Assembly: GCA_020284085.1 (NCBI GenBank)
Contig: JACEVL010000161.1
Span: 62,001-126,000, forward strand
DNA length: 64,000 nt
Direction of reading: 5' to 3'
DNA from: Aporrectodea caliginosa
Taxonomy: Eukaryota > Annelida > Clitellata > Crassiclitellata > Lumbricidae
Notes under the pieces: generated by a model
Databases searched by the model: none
What the model was told of the DNA's origin: nothing
What the model saw: only the letters and a program-made list of their open reading frames with translations
Position numbers and translations under genes: made by a program
Shown: positions 1 through 12,000 of the stretch, in pieces
Position numbering within the stretch: position 1 is the stretch's first letter
Layout of the letters: each line of letters starts with the position of its first letter

Positions 1-46
1 TGTTGTTTGATAGTTTCACAGAATGATTTTGATTGACTGTTTGCAG

Positions 47-166
47 TATGTTGATCAGAACGCCTACATAAGTGAGCAAAGCCAAGTCGACCACAATGTT
101 GGACACGAGGGCTACATTAACGCAGGCGAGCTTACTTCGCAGAGCCAGGGAGCACACGAGTACTGA
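47..166 (+). CDS. Last coding exon of an unidentified gene (C-terminal 39 residues)
   Basis: A pyrimidine-rich tract and AG at 45-46 precede an exon that is open in only one frame. It reads YVDQNAYISEQ at the start and ends in SQGAHEY followed by TGA at 164-166; the other two frames stop within a few codons. The peptide is hydrophilic and acidic, with no cysteine, zinc-finger or membrane signature, which suits a flexible cytoplasmic tail. The rest of the gene lies left of the window. I do not recognise the family. The splice acceptor and single open frame support a real exon, but a chance 39-codon frame cannot be excluded. Confidence 0.45.
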   Translation, partial: YVDQNAYISEQSQVDHNVGHEGYINAGELTSQSQGAHEY

Positions 167-3100
167 AGTCGTCCAATTGGAGACAGGAATTGAGCTTCAC
201 TCATATTGAATGCGTTTGCGTAACTGAAATCGGAAGCTCACGAGTTGTTGGGACAGTTTGAACAGGTTGCAGCTGTAGAGAAATGTATCTTCTGTTAGAG
301 CTGCGTGCCGGACATTCACATTTGGCAGCAACAGTATCGTTATCGTTGTCATTTAAACTCTTGATGGAAATAAGTGCTGTTTAACAACTCCACTGTAAAA
401 TGCCGTACAGTCCATGTTGCTTTGTGTATCTGTGACCTGCATATGTGTGACTGGCGATTTCCCAGGAAGAATTTTGTAATTTTAAAATGAATCGGTCCGT
501 GGAAATGGCAGCAGAACTTTTGTTTTTGTTGGCACTCAAGACGATTCTTAATTCGGTGTCATTTTCTTTTATGGAGTTTTTAGTCAGCATTTTCGTTCTT
601 GTTGAATTAATGGGACGTCTGTTTGGCTTAGCAGTAGTTAAGGTAATTATGAGTAGTGGAATAGGTTGTATCCGATGGTGATAACCGTTGCTTACTTCTG
701 ATCGGCTAAGCCGAGAACCTACTTAATGTTAGCATTGACATTTTAAGCACACTCTTTTTAAGTACACTTGTGAATACTAGATTTTTAGACTAAGTGGATC
801 ACAATTGTTGCACTCTTTCTGATAGTCTTTGAGTTTATTTTGCTGAGGCTCTGACTAAATCTCAGGTAAAAATTCTGTGTTCTGAATGTTTCTGCTAAAC
901 TTTCATACCATGATTTGATGATTTTTACAGAACTGATTCTTGTCCAAACTATCACTTTATGCCAACTATTGACTGTGCATACGAATACTCTAGCTTGATT
1001 TTAAGTTTTGGGCAGCAGGGACTTTGTAATGCTGTATAGTTTTTTTAAGGAGAAACTACAGCGGGTATGCTGTGAGTTGTATAGATAAACATGGCTTTCG
1101 GTTATATAAAAAAACTTTTTCATGAACGTCGTGACACAAAGATGAATTAACGTTTTCCAGCGAGACGGTCCAGTGCGAGTTATTTTGTGTGTGCATGTAT
1201 ATACATTGTACATGTTCTTTATTTTCACAAAGGGAAGACAATTATTTTAGGGAAGCTGCACAAAAACCTCTTTCTAACTTGCATAATTACTTAGATTCTT
1301 ATTCCTCGTTGGGAATGCATATCAACATTCAGCTGCACAGCTTTGTTGTAACATGGTAAATGTTTGCTTGCAATAGTTCCAAAGAGTTGCTATAAGAGGG
1401 TTCTAAATTTGTTGCAACTTTACGGTCTCTGTTTCTTCAGCCTTACAGTAATTAAGGATCTTTTGATGATAGAAATAAGATCAGTTGTTGACTAGAAAAA
1501 TCTCAAGGTCGAACGGCTAAACATTCAGACATTGATTCTGAATCATGGTATCAGGTTCAGTTTCCCTGAATGGACAATTTAGGTCATGTCTGTGTACGGA
1601 TATTTCATCAAGTCAGATAGTGAAGTTGGCCATTCAAGTCATATGTCTGTCATTGATTTCTGTTAACTTGTGTACAGCACCTGTTTCTTTGGCCTCGGCT
1701 ATGGGGCAGCACTATATAAATCGTCATTATTAACAAGCTGGCCATGACTTGAAAGCCAAGATTTATCATTTACTGAATCACAATATCGATTCACTGAATC
1801 ACATTTTAACACCAGCGCAATGAATCGCACCAGCTCAAGTTAGCATAACAAACTTTCAAACGGATCAAAGCTCTTTTAATTTATTACATCCAAATAAAAA
1901 CAGAATTAAATAAAATACAAAGCAGATGACAGCTGCCATTACAGTAACACACCTATTACCATTTTGTAAGAATTTTTCCCAGTACTATTTCGGGACTCAA
2001 ACCTTCAGATAATAGTTAACAGCTTACATCATTCCACTGATAAAGCTCCCCTATCAACAATCGATGGTACAAAGTAATACAGAGGACAAATCAAACCTGG
2101 ACACTCGGCATCACAATGCGATTGGCCAATGAGCCATTAAGTCACACATTGACACAAATTCAGAGGCTGCATGCTGCACCCAGAACAAAACAGCCTTGCC
2201 AGCAAGCCAACATCGCACCCATATTCCCTTATAGGACCCATAAGGGTCCCACCCAATGTTTACGGGCATGCTGGCAGAGTAGTAAAGAGCAAGCCATAGC
2301 TAAAGTCAATAAACAGCAGAACGTAATGACAACAGCTACAGCGTCTACAAATAAAACAATGATAAACACAAACAGAAGAAACACAATGGCAACAAAGCAG
2401 CACAGGTTATGGGTAACACAAGAAAAAAATTTAAATATAAAAATAACTTAATAATAACAGGTACAACGTTTACATATATTAAAACTGATGAACACGAGAA
2501 CAGAATAAGCGCAAGGGCAACACAGGCATTGCTTACGGGTAGCATAGGAAATAATTGGCTAAGCAGAAATCACAGTCAAAAATACGAACGCTAACTAAAA
2601 GACCTCCATAGCGCCTACGTAAAGTACAAATATACTCACTCATATTACAATCCAAGTCTGACTGAATCCACACATGTATCAGGAAAAGCAAAGCAGCAAA
2701 AACACTTTAATGATTGTGTGTTTAATCGTCGTCATAACATGTACAGCGCAGTGCGTTTGTCAGGCGCTTCATTAAAGAATAAATATTATATTATTATTAT
2801 TATGTACTAAAAGTGATGGGAATCAAAGCACTTCATCGTTAAAGTGTTAAGTCAGTGAAAGTCACCAAAGCAGAGATTCTGTTACAATGGCTGCAGTATT
2901 TGCACTTTATGCCTTGACCTGTTATAATTATTATTAATTCTATCAAGCCTGTGCTTAATGCACAAGGTATCAATCGATGGTACACCAAAATGATGCCCTA
3001 ATAATCATGGAAATATTCAGAAGATCAGATCACCATCTACCTGTTCAGCAAAATTATACCTTGAGGACTTAACCTTGGGCTGCATAACCTTCCTCTTGCA

Positions 3101-4390
3101 CTGCAATGCATTATGCTAGCCTTACCAATCCACCTGATATGCAGATGATAGTAACTGAACTGCAGTAAACCATGACTCTGAAAAACACCTGACAGTAGAA
3201 ATTTATTAATAAATAATTATGACTGTACCAAATTTTGGCAAAAATATTTTAACAAGCAATCAAACCAAACTATGACTGAAAAAACTTGTTCGAATGAAAC
3301 GGACTGTTCAAATCGACCACAAACAGTTCAAACCTAGAGATCTGCAGAAATGAACGTCTGAACTACAACACCGGTATCAGGAAAATCAGATCAACACGGT
3401 CACACAACTTGCATATTTCACTCAAACAATTACGATTTGCACATTTTCCAATATTCAGATCTGTAAAACTATAAGGGAGTCGTCCATTATAGAGGAGGGG
3501 TAACTCAATAGCGGACAGGGTGGAGGGAGGGTCATGCCCAATGCGGGCGTCTGCATCTAACTTTGGCACATATAGTTATTTCAGTACAGACTTAAACTTC
3601 AGCAGTGCTACAGACAGCAGTATCTGTATTGTGTTGGATCCAATACCCACCCCATGGCACAAGCAGTCCGTTATTACAAAGCATTGCACATCAGTTGACA
3701 GTCACTTCAAGTGAAATTGTAGTCAATGTAATGTAAATGAACATTTATATAGCGCCCCTTCAAGATATCTACTCAAGTAAAATCGTAGTCAGTCACAGTC
3801 AATAAGAAAAGCCAGGTTTGAAATCAATCTCTTTAATCTCTCTCTCTTTCTGTTACCACTTAACGTAACACAGCTCACTGGCTTAGAAACAATGTTGAGA
3901 GTCGGAATGAAAGGAATGGGTTTGTTTCAAAATCCTCCAACAAAGTGAACACCAAATGAACACAAAGCAATTTAATTAAGCGACGAGTCATAGCCAAAAC
4001 AATCCAGAACTGCACAAAATTTAAATGCAGAATTAAGCAAATCTTCCTACAAAACCAAAATGCAAAAACAGAGATTTAAAAAGGTGCTGGACAAAACCAT
4101 AAATTCTCAGATATTTGTTCAAAGTCAAGGAGGTAAAATAAGTCGATTTGTTAGAAAAACTTCATACATTATTAACAAAACCTCGGAGATTCTAAGTACG
4201 GGCAATATTAAGTTATGCACGAAAGGATAAAACCTTCGTATAATACAATTCTTGCAACGGATTTCAAAGCTTCCAGAGTATTTAAAGTAAGTAAAGCCAC
4301 AAAGTCCTATAGTGGAAAATAGGGGGAAAATAATTTCCTGCTCCTTAGCACCGGAGGCGGGTTGGTCAAGTCCCAAAGTCCTCGACAGTG
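167..4390. other. Probable 3' UTR and intergenic DNA, no gene seen
   Basis: The first part is presumably the 3' UTR of the exon ending at 166, but no clear end could be placed. The rest is AT-rich with only short, unsupported open frames. It includes a LINE/SINE tail at about 2,735-2,805 and a fragment of an L2-like tail (atatagcgccccttcaag) near 3,750. I see no other conserved coding exon. Confidence 0.5.
2735..2805 (+). repeat. 3' tail of a dispersed retroelement (tail family 1)
   Basis: The core cagcgcagtgcgtttg, followed by caggcgcttcattaaaga and then an ATT-rich simple repeat, recurs at about 21,165-21,225 and 54,255-54,350. A shared 3' end followed by a short tandem tail is typical of LINE/SINE families. 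No coding sequence accompanies it here. Confidence 0.6.
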
Positions 4391-4392
4391 TT

Positions 4393-4622
4393 GTCTAACT
4401 GGCCACGATGATGATGAGTCCTCTGCCCAAATGCAGGTCCATTGGCTTTAATGCCATCCAGGGATGAGATCAGTGAGGTTATTCCCCTTGCCTTCCTCAC
4501 AGACAATTGTGGGCGAGCAACTTGTCCAGGGTCGCTATGCAAGGGCTTGATCTAGTAGATTCGAACCTGCGACCCTCTGGTTATGAGGCACAGAACATAC
4601 CACTACACCACCACATCCCACC
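4393..4622 (-). mobile_element. tRNA-like SINE
   Basis: Read on the minus strand, it starts as a tRNA-like head with a B-box-like segment (ggttcgaa type, seen as 'gattcgaacc' on the plus strand near 4,560), followed by the body 'ggaccctgg..aagtcc' that is shared with the copies at 5,498-5,715 and 28,667-28,895. The tRNA fold is not maintained, so this is a retroposed copy and not a working tRNA gene. Confidence 0.6.
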
Positions 4623-4899
4623 GCATTGGATTTTCAAAATAAGTTAACCAGTGCGACATGGTTGAACTGAACATAAGCAAGTGGGTCAACCCACACGATA
4701 TAACAAAGCAAATCAATCTAATATAAGGAAAATGTCCAACTTACAGTGCAGATCTAACCCGTCCAAAGGTACATCTACTACATAAATAAGACAAATAGAC
4801 TTGAAAATTCGAAAAATTAACATTTAGAGAAGCAATAGAAAAGACTAAAAACCGGCAATGAATGGACTGACAAGGATTTTGGTAAGAAACACAACATAC

Positions 4900-4957
4900 A
4901 TGCATCACTTAATATGAATCACTTAATATGAATCACTTAATGTGAATCACTTAATAA
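4900..4957. repeat. Short tandem repeat, unit about 14 bp (aatcacttaatatg)
   Basis: About four nearly identical copies lie head to tail. There is no coding potential. Confidence 0.8.
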
Positions 4958-5497
4958 TGACCGTTTTATAACGATCAATCAATTTGAATTGCTTAATATC
5001 TACACTCGGCACTCCAAATCAATAACGTCCTTTCTAACAATCCGAAACACAGTCTACACATTTTCAGTAAAAAATTAAGAAATCATTTCTAGTAAAGATA
5101 TCTTCACAAAGGACGTTTAAAAACATCATCGTCAACACTGCATTCTGTCTTGTTAAGTTTTTGAAATCATCCAATGGCAGCAATTCATTCAATGGAGACT
5201 CTCAACAATAATACACACGTCGAGGGTGAAAAATCCCAGGTGGAAGGCAGTACTGCACACCAACAATACGAAATGCTACTGTCACTTAGCTATCCTCTTT
5301 TCATTGCCTACTATTTGTACCATTTCCCTCCACTGAGCGACTGACCATGCCTCTGATTTAAGTTATAACCTCTGGCACATCTTATCTTCAACTGTTATGA
5401 AGCCAAGGATTGGCCGCACCACAGACAATTTTGTTCCATAAGCTTTCTGTCTTTTGTTTCCTCAATAAATTCATTCATTCATTCATTCATTCATTAG

Positions 5498-5716
5498 AGC
5501 ACTTGTTATAGCGCCCCTTCAAGATTTCTACTCAGAGGCGCTCCTGACTACAACAGCGGACACTGAATCGGAGTTTCACGCCGAAGCGCATGAGGAATTG
5601 CGAGTGAAGGACTTGCCCAGGGTCCCTACGCTGGGCGGCTTGAGGTGGATTCGAACCTCGCAACCCTCCGGCTGCAAGGCACCGAACATACCCCCTACAC
5701 CACCGCGTCCCACAAA
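5498..5716 (-). mobile_element. tRNA-like SINE with an (ATTC)n tail
   Basis: This is a reverse-complement copy of the SINE at 28,667-28,895. Shared blocks include the head 'gtgtagggggtatgttcggt', a B-box-like 'ggttcgaatcc', 'ggaccctgggcaagtcc' and the end 'gggcgctataacaagtg'. It ends on the plus-strand left side in a (cattcatt)n run at about 5,468-5,496, as expected for the 3' tail of a minus-oriented insertion. Confidence 0.75.
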
Positions 5717-6070
5717 TGAACAAATGCTAACTCAGTCCACTACAGTCCAGGTCACTTTAGGCCTGGTACATTAATTCCTAGATACTCAGTCAGTCACTTG
5801 TCGTTATTTAGCACCGCTCACTGTTTAATTGATTGGGTTATTGCCATTTATTATACAAAAAGGTCCAATAACCAATGAACTGCAACTCTGTAACAAAGGG
5901 ACCACAACGCAACATCAATGAATTCAAAAATATTAACACCAATGCAACATTCAAAAATACTAGCCATGAGAAAGTTTAACCAACTACTACCTCGTAACAA
6001 CACTTCACACAGTGCATCACTCCTCAGCTTTATTGCATTGGGACGAGGCTATTTTGGTCGAGGTTCTACA

Positions 6071-9000
6071 TCATTGTTCTTTGGTGTGAGAGTTTTGTGA
6101 GTATTTCCGATGGATGGAAAAGACGTCGGCAAACAACAGCGTGCCGCCAAAAACTAGAACCGTCCCAATCCAGTGGTAGACGGTAAACGAGTTATTGAAA
6201 TAGATGATTGAAAACAGCAGCGAGACGAACTTTCGCAGAGTTACGACAAGCGTGACCGTTAACGACGTACATTCAGCGGTTAGGATGAAGACGCTTGCTA
6301 TGCAGACGTATCTTTGGTGTTTGATTAAGAAAAACATGAATTGCATTTTAAGGTAATGTTAAGTTAAGGTAATGTATGGTAATGGTTGTGTAGAGTAAGG
6401 TAAAATAAAATAATGATACTCGAGTTTATTGACAAGCTCACTGACAAACCGCAGTAAGTAACATTGAAACATGATGGTACAAATTTCATGATCTAATTGA
6501 ACACATGTTTCAGCAGCCTGTTAGACGCCCACTCATTTTACAGCTGCCCCTACTAGGGGTGGAAGGCCGAGTCGATCTAGGGGCTATGGGTATCAGACTG
6601 CGTCTTTCAAGATCTATCTGTTTTCAAACAAGAGGGTTACCATTTAACTATACCCTCCCCAATAAAATATGTAAAGGCAGGGTAGTGTAGAGACAACAAA
6701 GGTTAGGAATGGTGAGGAATGTTATGGCAGGGTAGACAAGAGAAAGCAAATGCTCGGTAAGATACAGAGGTATGTATACATATGTCAGTAAGAACTTCAG
6801 TATCTGTGAACTTCTTAAAACTCACAATATATATTATTCTGATAGAAGCAGTAATCTATGCAGCTGTACCTTAGTCATTTGATTAAGAAAAACGAATCAA
6901 TTAATTGTACAAAGCCCAAGTGAGGACATGTGAGAGGTTCCTCTTAAAATATGAGACAAGCATTTTCTAGAAACTGTGATCATCATCATCATCAGGATCC
7001 ATGGGCCGAAAGCCCGTAGGTGTCCAATGCAAATTTCGTCATCCGTTTCCATAATCCTCTGTCTTGCGCCAATACACTCAAACTGTGTAGGTCTTGTTTG
7101 CACCAATCCCTGATGTCATCAGTCCATTCCCTGTTAGGTCTTCCTCTTCGTCCACTTCCATCCATCATACCCATCATGACAGTTTTTATTTTTCTATTAT
7201 TGTCCATTCTGCATATATGTCCAAACAGACCCAATTTCCTTCTCATTACTGACTGTATTAGATCTTCCTTTATGTGTAATCTTCTTCGGACCTCCTTATT
7301 TGTCACCTTCATTGTCCAATTCAGATGCAATATTCTTCTATAGCAGTACATTTCAAAAGCAAGGATTTTATCATGATCAGTCTTTTTAATTGTCCAGGCC
7401 TCACACGCATAAAGAGCTGTACTAAACACGCAAGTTTTCAAGACATTCAGCTTTGTCTTATAACTAATTTGCTTACTATTCCAGATGGAATTTAGTCCTG
7501 CCATAACTCCCTTTGCCTTTGCTATTCTTGCCTTTATGTCCTTTGTACAATCATTATTCCATGTTAACCCTTTGACTGGCTAAGTACCGCGCTACAAGCA
7601 ATATCGCATACCTGTCATACATACATACATACATGTATACATACATACATACATATATACATATATATACATACATATATACATACATACATACATATAA
7701 ACATACATACATATATTATATATATACATATATATATATATATACATATATACATACATATATACATACATATATATACATATCTATATACATACATATA
7801 TATACATATATATACATACATATATACATATATATATATACATACACATATACATACATACATATATACATATATATATACATATATATATATACATATA
7901 TATATATACATATATATACATATATATACATACATACATATATACATACATACATAGATATACATACTTTACACATATATACGTACATACATATATATAT
8001 ACATACATACATACATATATACATACATACATACATACATACACACATACACATTTACCTTTTCTGGCAAACAATGGTGCAAGTCAAAGGGTTAACAGAC
8101 TACCTAAGTACACAAATTCTGTTACATTCTCAATCACCTCATCTTGCACTTTTATTTCCCTGTCTATTGTCTTCTTGCCAAATACCATTGTTTTTGTTTT
8201 ATCTACATTTATTTTTAATCCAGCCCGTTGTGCAGATGTATTCAGTGTGCAAACATTTTCCTGCAGCCTCTCACAACTATTCTCCAGCAAGTCAATGTCA
8301 TCTGCAAATTTTAAGTTATTAATCAGTTCTCCCTGTACGGAGATTCCAGTTCCATTGTCTTGTATATTTTCCATGACTCTTTCCAAGTAAGTGATAAATG
8401 TATTTGGTGAAATTGGATCTCCTTGCCTTGTCCCTATCGTAGTTAAAAACCATTCTCCTATTTCCCGTCCCACCTTCACTGCAGATTTTGATCTGTCACC
8501 AATGTTTCTTAGTATTTGTATCAGTCTGTTTCCTACTCCATATGACTTTAGTACTGCCCATGTCACGTCATGCTTGATGGAATCAAATGCCTTCTGAAAG
8601 TCCACGAAACAATTATAGACAAGCTTGTTTTTTCTCTTGGCTTTTTCAGCAATCAACCATAACATCAGAATTTGTTGGACTGTGCTTCTATCTTTTCTAA
8701 ATCCTGCTTGTTCATCAGACATATATTCCTCCGTTTTTGCCTTCAGACGACTCAACAAAATTGTCATGAGTACTTTCCCCATATGGTTTATCAGTGCTAT
8801 AGTTCTATAGTTCTTACATAATGTTAAGTCTCCTTTCTTAGGTATTGTTACAAGTATGGACTTCGTCCATTCCTCTGGTACTGTTCCCTCTTGCCACACT
8901 TGGTTACATATTCCCTGAATTGTCCTTATCATATCCCTTCCTCCAGCTTTTATCATTTCTCCTGTTATTCCATCTGTTCCAGGACTTTTGTTTTTCTTCA

Positions 9001-12000
9001 GCTGGTTCACCGCCCTTTCCACTTCCTCATATAGAATATCATCCTTCTCGTCATCTTCAGCTGGTGGAGTTATCTCTCGCAGTTCTTCAAGCAGCTTTTT
9101 ATTTGTTACCTCCGTCTCACTATATAGCTCACTGCAGTATTCTGTCCATCTTTCTTTTATCTTTTCTTTGTCCATCAAGGTATTTCCATACTTGTCTCTA
9201 ATTGCTGTCTGTTTTGGTTGCCATTTCCTATTTATAGTTTTTATCAAAAAAAAAAAAAAGAAACTGTGATACATAATATATTTAAGGATACTGTGATATG
9301 ACGTTGCCGAGAAGGTAGACCCACATCTTCGGAAGCGAGACGTCGACGAAAGGAATCTGCAGGCTATCTGTTGTCAAATAACAACAAAGATCATTCAGAA
9401 TGCAAGAGACTGAACAAAAACATTGCTCAATCACTGGGAATCATATATCATTTCTGACGGCTGTTAACGTACTGGCCTACATTACAAAGATTGAAGATCG
9501 CTGCTATGGTGTGGCAGTGCCTGCTGGGTCTTGCCTCTGAATACCTGTGAGAGCTCTGCTGCCCTACTCTTGGTGTTCGGGGCCACTGATCTCTCTGCTC
9601 TACTGAGCAGGGTGTGCTCCTTGTCCCTTTTGCCCATACATCTACTAAGCAGAACACAACTTTTTCAGTATGCAGGCCCCTCGGTCTGGTATGCAGGCCC
9701 CTTTGGTGCAACGTTTGCTTCCCAGGGTCCATTCTGATACATTCTATTCTAACCTCAAAACTGTCCTTTTCAGCCGTGCTGGGGTCAGGAGCACTTCTGA
9801 ATAGTAGCCATGAAGAGGTGCTATATAAATCTCTGTAATGAATGAATGAATGCCGAAAAATTCAACCATAAAGACTGAACAATTCACACTAAATGGATCA
9901 AAATTTTGTCATCAAATTTCCCAATAAATACAAAAGTCACTTCTATGATATCCCTCATGACTATACAAGAAAACACAGCCGTGATTATGTCAAAAACTCA
10001 ACAATGCATAGCAAACACGATTTACGAAAATACATAAATGGAAACAGTTTCAGAAAGATCACGGAGGAGGGAACATGTTTTACCTGAGTTTGTGAACAGC
10101 TGTGCATGGTGTAGTAAATCCCTGATGAAGAAGAGAAAGATTGGCAAAGGCAACAGATGCTGCAATGAAAATTAAACTTACAAGTAAAAGTCAATGTCAG
10201 CAAAATTACTATTGCTCTTATTAAACAGGTATTTATATTGTAATTATCATTTTATAATTGTAATTATAAATTTATATATCACTGCCTAAAAGACAATTAG
10301 CCTGTATGATGTAAAATGTCGTTAAGAACAAAAATTTCATATCTAAGCAAAACAATTAAAATAAAACTAGAAGAGTCACCAATCACCATTCACACACATG
10401 TGGATCCCAAACAATTGTCCTAATACCATATATATAACAACAATAACCTATTGTGTTAACCTATGGCTTCACAACAAAAGAACAGGTCACTGATAAAATA
10501 TAAGTTAGTGAAATGAGATAAGAAGGTTTAGTGATGTACACCGGTTCACAACGACTAGCTGCTTTGGAGGGGTGGAGCATTATGGGGTATGTTTGAATAT
10601 TGGTTATGGACAGGCACAGTATCCGATTGGTTAAAGCACTTGGCTTGTAACATGACAACTGTGAATTTGAGCCTCCTCTGAGTCTGTTACTGTGTTGAGC
10701 AACTCTTTCACTCATTGCTTATTGCCTCACATTAGCAATTAATGCATAAGAATAAGACAATGGTCCGATAGCCTGGAACATTGGCCTTCATGCAGCGCGA
10801 CAGAAGCCCCAGGACAGCACAGCTTGTAACACGTCATCGACAGGGCTCAGCCAAGTTTACCATCAAAGATAGGAGATCAAAGTGTAAAAAGGCACCAAAG
10901 CAACAAAGTTCAGATGTATCGGAAAAACACATGACAGAAATAGGACACGAGAAAATAGAAGAATAAGATATTATTAATTTTTCACGATTGGCATCAGATG
11001 CAGACATGGAGATAAAAGGCAAACATTACCAACCAAACTGCAACTGTAACTTTCTTAGATATAAGCGGGACTATAATGATTGTGCACCAAGGTGCGGTTG
11101 GCAGTAGGTTTATTAAGAGATATTCTCACTTACTAAATTACTTGATGTGAAAAACGTTTATTGTCAGCATACTATATACTTTTTAGCTGTGTTTATAAGA
11201 TATCTGTACACCAAAGTGCAATTAGCAATTGGTTAATAAAGAATATACTTACTTACTTACTTAACTGTAATTCTATCAGAACAGCTGAATATATTAAAGG
11301 AAGACCAACATTGAAGTAGAGAGCTTCGGTTGCGTGTTTCCCGTACTCTGAGAAGACAATCTCCTGATAAATGCCCAAATACGCCATCACGTAGAGCGCA
11401 AAGATAAACAGAATGATTCCTGCAATTATTACACAAAACCAAACAGACCACAATAATGTCAGCAATTGCATTATTTTCTATTTGTAACAGGAGATATTAG
11501 TGGATGAAGGTAGTTTGAGTGTTCAATGTAAGGCTTTTACATGTCATGCAAGCCAGTTTAAATCTGATTCTAAATCTACAGAAAGTTTTCAATGCAGTAG
11601 ATGGAGTGGGTTAAGGAGTTTGTACGAGAAAATGTATGTAGCACCATGTAGCCACAGAATTTTGGCAGCATTGAAGTCTGATCAAAATCTTAGATACCTA
11701 CAAACACAACGATAATTACGAAAAGCTTGGAAAATAGTAACAAAGAAAGTAATTTTAGTCAATCTTTGATAAATTCTTTGTAAATTTTGACGAGTTTGTG
11801 CATCACATTTAAAAAATCCTTGAGACTAACTGCCACACTTACCTATAACCCAGTTTGCAAGCCAATGCGTGCTGAAGCTTATCAATTCAAGATTTTGTTT
11901 GGCACTCTGAAAAAAATTATGAAAGACAGTGATCACTGAAAACTTTACAAATTGGCAATGTAGGGATTTTAATAGAGTTTCTAATAAAAATTAATTGGAA

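Larger units (their letters stand above)
6981..9258 (-). mobile_element. RTE-like LINE, 5'-truncated, in SLC35B4 intron 9
   Basis: A 12 bp target-site duplication (agaaactgtgat) sits at 6969-6980 and 9259-9270. The minus-strand frame (8092-9258, then 6992-7563) encodes a reverse transcriptase with [33 protein letters not shown] and the catalytic FADDIDLL. It is followed by the C-terminal part ending in [12 protein letters not shown] and WKRM. The 3' end is a (GAT)n run, as in RTE elements. The endonuclease domain is missing. The reading frame is split only by the TTAA element at 7568-8091, so the copy is dead as it stands. Confidence 0.9.

Noticed and set aside
7615..8322. Long open frames of Tyr-Ile-His or Met-Tyr-Val-Cys repeats
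   Set aside because: They are produced by the TACATA microsatellite in both strands and several frames.
11253..11309. Extension of SLC35B4 exon 7 to a donor near 11,263
   Set aside because: Reading on gives residues foreign to the family, while the donor at 11,309 joins ALYFN directly to HLLPLP of exon 8, matching the family.
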